DNA of 64,000 nt from DATFJT01 sp965230755 (GTDB taxonomy: Bacteria; Bacteroidota; Bacteroidia; Chitinophagales; Saprospiraceae), in NCBI GenBank assembly GCA_965230755.1, contig CBDDLT010000016.1, positions 248,001 to 312,000 on the forward strand. The letters run 5' to 3'. The notes below the pieces were generated by a model. The model had not been told where the DNA came from and searched no databases. It saw only the letters and a list, made by a program, of their open reading frames with translations. Shown piece after piece: positions 60,897-64,000 of this stretch; position 1 is the first letter of the stretch, and each line of letters opens with the position of its first letter. The position numbers and the translations under genes were made by a program.

Positions 60897-61100
60897 AAGG
60901 AAGCCGCAATTATCACTTTCCTAACTCTATATTTTTAATCTACAACTAGTGGATTAACATCCTTTAGATAGCCTGAAACTGTCAAAATATGAATTCCTTG
61001 AGGACAGATTGAATCCTCTGAATGGAAATGAATTCTATCAGAAATAGACGTAATCGCCTCTTAAACCCGAATGTATACTAGTGAAAAGAGCAGGGAACAA

Positions 61101-61925
61101 TCATTCCCCTAAAATCAAGTCCTTTAGTTTCCCAATTTTACTAAGCAGACTTGAACTCTCTTTGTTTTTTAAAAGCCGCTTCAGATTTTTATTGGCCCTA
61201 TATGAAGCCAATAATTCCGTTCCATCGGCAAGCTGAATCAAGCGTGTTTTGGGATTGTAAGAAACAATGTGATTTTTATTGACAATGTAAAAGCGACTTA
61301 TCTGCACCATAAAACCGGTATCTTGAAACAGTTCAATATAATAGCCAAGATGTCGTATGGATTGAAAAGAGGTTTTCAATGTATGAAAAAGAGAGGTGGA
61401 ACCATCAGCTTTGATGTACAGCAAGTCTTCCAAAGCCACATACTCAATCTTATTTTTGATTCTTGCAACTCCTACGGTCTTAGGCTGGTTTAAATCTCCT
61501 TCTATGAGATTTAACAGAAGATTGATTTGGTTTTTCTGTTCTTCTGCCGACCTTTTCTGTTCTTCTATATTCCTTAAGGTATCCATTAATCTTTCGGAAT
61601 GAATCGGCTTGTTGATAAAGTCGAGGCAAGCATACTTAATGGCCTTCAATGCATACTCAAAAGAACCATGGGCAGTTATAAAGACGATTGAGGGCAAAAG
61701 AACATCTTCATTATTTAAGCTATCCAGAACACTAAAGATGGTTCCCTTTTTGAATTGTATATCGAGAAATGCGATATCACAAGGATGTGATTTTAGCTTA
61801 TCATAAGCTTCTTCCAAAGTTTTGGCGATGGCTGAAATCTCGAACTGAACACCACTGCTTTGAAGGAGGTATTTTAAAGTTTCTATGTTCTCCTGGCTGT
61901 CTTCTGCTATAAAAATTCGAATCAT
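61101..61925 (-). CDS. LytTR-family response regulator
   Basis: The ATG at 61925 (274 residues) is preferred, since it begins MIRIFIAED right at the receiver fold; the reading from 61967 adds 14 residues overlapping the kinase. The receiver has Asp55 in IAFLDIQF and Lys in INKPIHSE. The LytTR domain (about 165-265) contains IEYVALEDLLYIKADG and TGFMVQISRFYIVNKNHI. It lies 10 bases after the propeller kinase and is surely its partner. Confidence 0.93.
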   Translation of the reverse strand: MIRIFIAEDSQENIETLKYLLQSSGVQFEISAIAKTLEEAYDKLKSHPCDIAFLDIQFKKGTIFSVLDSLNNEDVLLPSIVFITAHGSFEYALKAIKYACLDFINKPIHSERLMDTLRNIEEQKRSAEEQKNQINLLLNLIEGDLNQPKTVGVARIKNKIEYVALEDLLYIKADGSTSLFHTLKTSFQSIRHLGYYIELFQDTGFMVQISRFYIVNKNHIVSYNPKTRLIQLADGTELLASYRANKNLKRLLKNKESSSLLSKIGKLKDLILGE

Positions 61926-61935
61926 GACAATACGG

Positions 61936-64000
61936 TTAATTAAATATTTCTTCAATTTCCTGATCAAAGATTATGGTTACCAGAGTGCCTGTGGGCAAGG
62001 CATCTCGTATATCTAAATTTATTTGATGTCCCAGTTGATTCAACAATGCGATTCGTTCCTTAATAATTTTTAAGCCCAGAGATCGCCTCGTCTTGGGTTC
62101 TCTCTCATAGACTTTTCTGGCATATTCCCGGCCGACACCGTTGTCTTCTATTTCACATTTCAGTTTATTGTCGAATGATGTAAAGGAGATTCTAAGCGTT
62201 CCTTTATTTTTTGCGAGCAACAATCCATGTCGAATCGCATTTTCCACAAAGGGCTGAATAATCATAGGTGGCAAGTAAAAATTCTGCACGTTAATTTCCG
62301 GTGAGACATAGATGGTATAATCGAAAAAATGATCCGATTTGTCGCACTCAAATTCTACAAATTGGGCAATCAACTCAACTTCTTTCTCCAGCGTATGATC
62401 TATTTGATAGCCCTCCTCGAGCGTGTTTCCCTGATGAGATGCTTTGAGGAAGTTCCGAATAATATCTGCCAGTTTCACCAAATAATTACTAGCGTCTTCT
62501 CTTCGACCTGTCAAAATCTTATTCTGAATAGAAGCGAGTATATTGAATACGAAATGTGGATTCATTTCTATCAGCAACAATTGATTCCTAAAGTATCTCA
62601 ACTCCAATTGTTGATTTCGATACAATTTGTCTGAAGCTCGGGCCTTCATTATATTATAAAGCCCCCAGGCGAAGAAAAAGATACACAATCCGACTACTAA
62701 AGGGAGAAACCAGGACCGTTGGTAGAATGGAATATGAACACCAAAAGTGATCTGATCCGATGGAAGTTTATTTCGCATACGATCACTTGGTCCTGCTACA
62801 ATCTTTAGCGTATGTACCCCATGATCCAAATTATTGAAATTCAATCGACTTTGATCAACCCATTCAGACCAGTTCTCATTGTCCAGTTGATAAGAGAATT
62901 TTATCTGTTTAGGACGAGTTGTTCCTATAGCATCGACATCGACCGCAATGATCTCTTGCCCATCGAATCTGATTAAACTATCTAATGAAGTAAATGAAAT
63001 TGGCCGGTCATTTACAGAGACAATATTCGCTTTTAAAGACTGATCAACAAACCGATACTTTTCCGGATACATGATATTCAGATCTGTGGCAGAAGTTATC
63101 CATATCCTATTTTTGGAATCCCTGAAAAATCCATTAAACCCCGGTTCTATTCCTGAAAATCCTGTTGGTTCATTGATAATATGAACATTGACTACTCCAC
63201 TAACCCCATATTCTTTATAATTGAAGAGGTAAAGTCCGTCCTTGGCTCCTATCAGAAGTCTGTCCTTATCAAATCGGCATATGCTCTTCACCGGTTCATT
63301 CATTAGTTCACTAAAAATTGGCTTAATGCTATCGGAAACAGAATTGTACTTCATCAATCCCTGATCACTGCCCAACCAAATATCCCCCAATTCATCTTGG
63401 AAAATGGCAAAGACCGAGTTTGCCGGTAATTTTCCATTTCCGGTGGTATAATTAACAGAAATGGTATCTTTTAAACTGAATCTGGTCAAGCCACTATATG
63501 AACCCAACCAATATTGTCCTTCCGAATCAATCATAACAGATTGTATATACATGTTATCATGTATTCCATATGAAGTATCAATGTATTCATATGTTCTTAA
63601 ATCACTCGTAAGGATAATTCCTCCTACTCCCCCTAAAACATAGTGATCCTCCAATCGATCATACTTTATATCGTGAATAACATGCAGAGGAGCATATGGA
63701 ATTTGGTATATATGGTCCGTTGACATCAGGCCACTAAAATTTGCAAATAACACTTCCCCATCAGAACTTTTTATACTTGCTGCATGACTACCCGTAAATC
63801 TAAAATCTTCTGTAACCTGACTTACTTGCCCATCGTAAAAACGCTTAATTCCGTACCCATAAGACCCCATTAGAATTTCTCCGGCATCATTTTCATTGAC
63901 GGTCCATACGTATGGCGTTTCTTTTTGGTCAAAGTGCCGGAAAGCATTATTGGTAAGATGCCATAACCCCGTTTCCGAGGCTACCCATATAGAACTGTCT
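61936..64000 (-). CDS. Sensor histidine kinase with two-component-regulator propeller (5' end outside window)
   Basis: The frame is open to the end of the window, so the gene begins beyond 64000; an ATG at 63870 is internal, because SIWVASETGLWHL before it is a further propeller repeat. The visible 688 residues contain Reg_prop repeats (QYWLGSYSGLTRFS, DIWLGSDQGLMKYN), a Y_Y_Y-type domain (IKFSYQLDNENW), one TM helix (SWFLPLVVGLCIFFFAWGL), then a LytS-type kinase with NPHFVFNILAS and HATPase (ENAIRHGLLLA). Such hybrid sensors read carbohydrates or other periplasmic ligands. Confidence 0.92.
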   Translation of the reverse strand, partial: DSSIWVASETGLWHLTNNAFRHFDQKETPYVWTVNENDAGEILMGSYGYGIKRFYDGQVSQVTEDFRFTGSHAASIKSSDGEVLFANFSGLMSTDHIYQIPYAPLHVIHDIKYDRLEDHYVLGGVGGIILTSDLRTYEYIDTSYGIHDNMYIQSVMIDSEGQYWLGSYSGLTRFSLKDTISVNYTTGNGKLPANSVFAIFQDELGDIWLGSDQGLMKYNSVSDSIKPIFSELMNEPVKSICRFDKDRLLIGAKDGLYLFNYKEYGVSGVVNVHIINEPTGFSGIEPGFNGFFRDSKNRIWITSATDLNIMYPEKYRFVDQSLKANIVSVNDRPISFTSLDSLIRFDGQEIIAVDVDAIGTTRPKQIKFSYQLDNENWSEWVDQSRLNFNNLDHGVHTLKIVAGPSDRMRNKLPSDQITFGVHIPFYQRSWFLPLVVGLCIFFFAWGLYNIMKARASDKLYRNQQLELRYFRNQLLLIEMNPHFVFNILASIQNKILTGRREDASNYLVKLADIIRNFLKASHQGNTLEEGYQIDHTLEKEVELIAQFVEFECDKSDHFFDYTIYVSPEINVQNFYLPPMIIQPFVENAIRHGLLLAKNKGTLRISFTSFDNKLKCEIEDNGVGREYARKVYEREPKTRRSLGLKIIKERIALLNQLGHQINLDIRDALPTGTLVTIIFDQEIEEIFN

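Noticed and set aside
1..64000. CRISPR arrays, insertion sequences, prophage or rRNA
   Set aside because: No regularly spaced repeats, transposase or phage genes, or rRNA sequence seen on either strand.

Overview
The window is chromosomal DNA from an AT-rich member of the Bacteroidota, probably a free-living aerobic or marine lineage; I cannot place it below phylum. Support comes from many secreted proteins with a C-terminal type IX secretion (T9SS) sorting domain, lipoproteins with acidic residues after the lipobox Cys, a TonB-dependent receptor with a carboxypeptidase-like plug, LytTR two-component pairs, ATP-type PEP carboxykinase, and a TAnnTTTG -7 promoter element before a tRNA gene. No phage, insertion sequence, CRISPR array or rRNA was seen.

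Layout. 1-4.4 kb: envelope export trio (RND permease, frameshifted LolA-like carrier, outer-membrane barrel), then a spondin-domain lipoprotein with a perfect CRP-type palindrome in front of it. 4.5-10.7 kb: Crp/Fnr regulator, a compact minus-strand operon (CxxCH secreted protein, ligA, TlpA-like thioredoxin, D-Ala-D-Ala dipeptidase), and a PlsC acyltransferase. 10.8-17.7 kb: T9SS surface proteins, a YefM-YoeB toxin-antitoxin pair with a decayed second yoeB, a T9SS-domain relic, and an ECF sigma / membrane protein / Spy-like module. 17.7-30.6 kb: housekeeping and metabolism (TPR protein, pckA, histidine kinase, FdhF-like oxidoreductase, nitrilase, rmuC, TrpF-like protein, alkyltransferase-like protein, recA, CarH-like MerR/B12 regulator). 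31.1 kb: tRNA-Ala(GGC).

31.2-36.7 kb looks like a metal-homeostasis island: a Zur-like Fur-family regulator, a ZnuD-like TonB receptor, a DUF4625 lipoprotein, two His/Cys-rich proteins and a small cytochrome. Two copies of a TGCA-N7-TGCA palindrome sit before the regulator gene and before the His-rich gene.

39.9-51.9 kb is the most interesting stretch. It holds two MbnP/MauG-type loci arranged outward on opposite strands: YHYH-MauG-MbnP-CpxP-like-membrane protein on the minus strand, and HYC_CC_PP-MbnP(T9SS)-MauG-MauG on the plus strand. Between them lie two aryl-sulfotransferase-like T9SS proteins and an ECF sigma factor. MbnP proteins are known to bind copper after a MauG-like dihaem enzyme converts a Trp to kynurenine, so I read this as an envelope copper-handling superlocus with its own sigma circuit.

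52-64 kb: PhyH dioxygenase, cation/proton antiporter, scpA, SGNH lipoprotein, kdsD, recQ, an alpha/beta hydrolase lipoprotein, and a LytTR regulator with a propeller histidine kinase that runs off the window.

Two genes, the LolA-like gene and the second sigma factor, each need single-base corrections to read through. All three inferred events are one extra base, so either base-level assembly errors or real decay or recoding must be considered.
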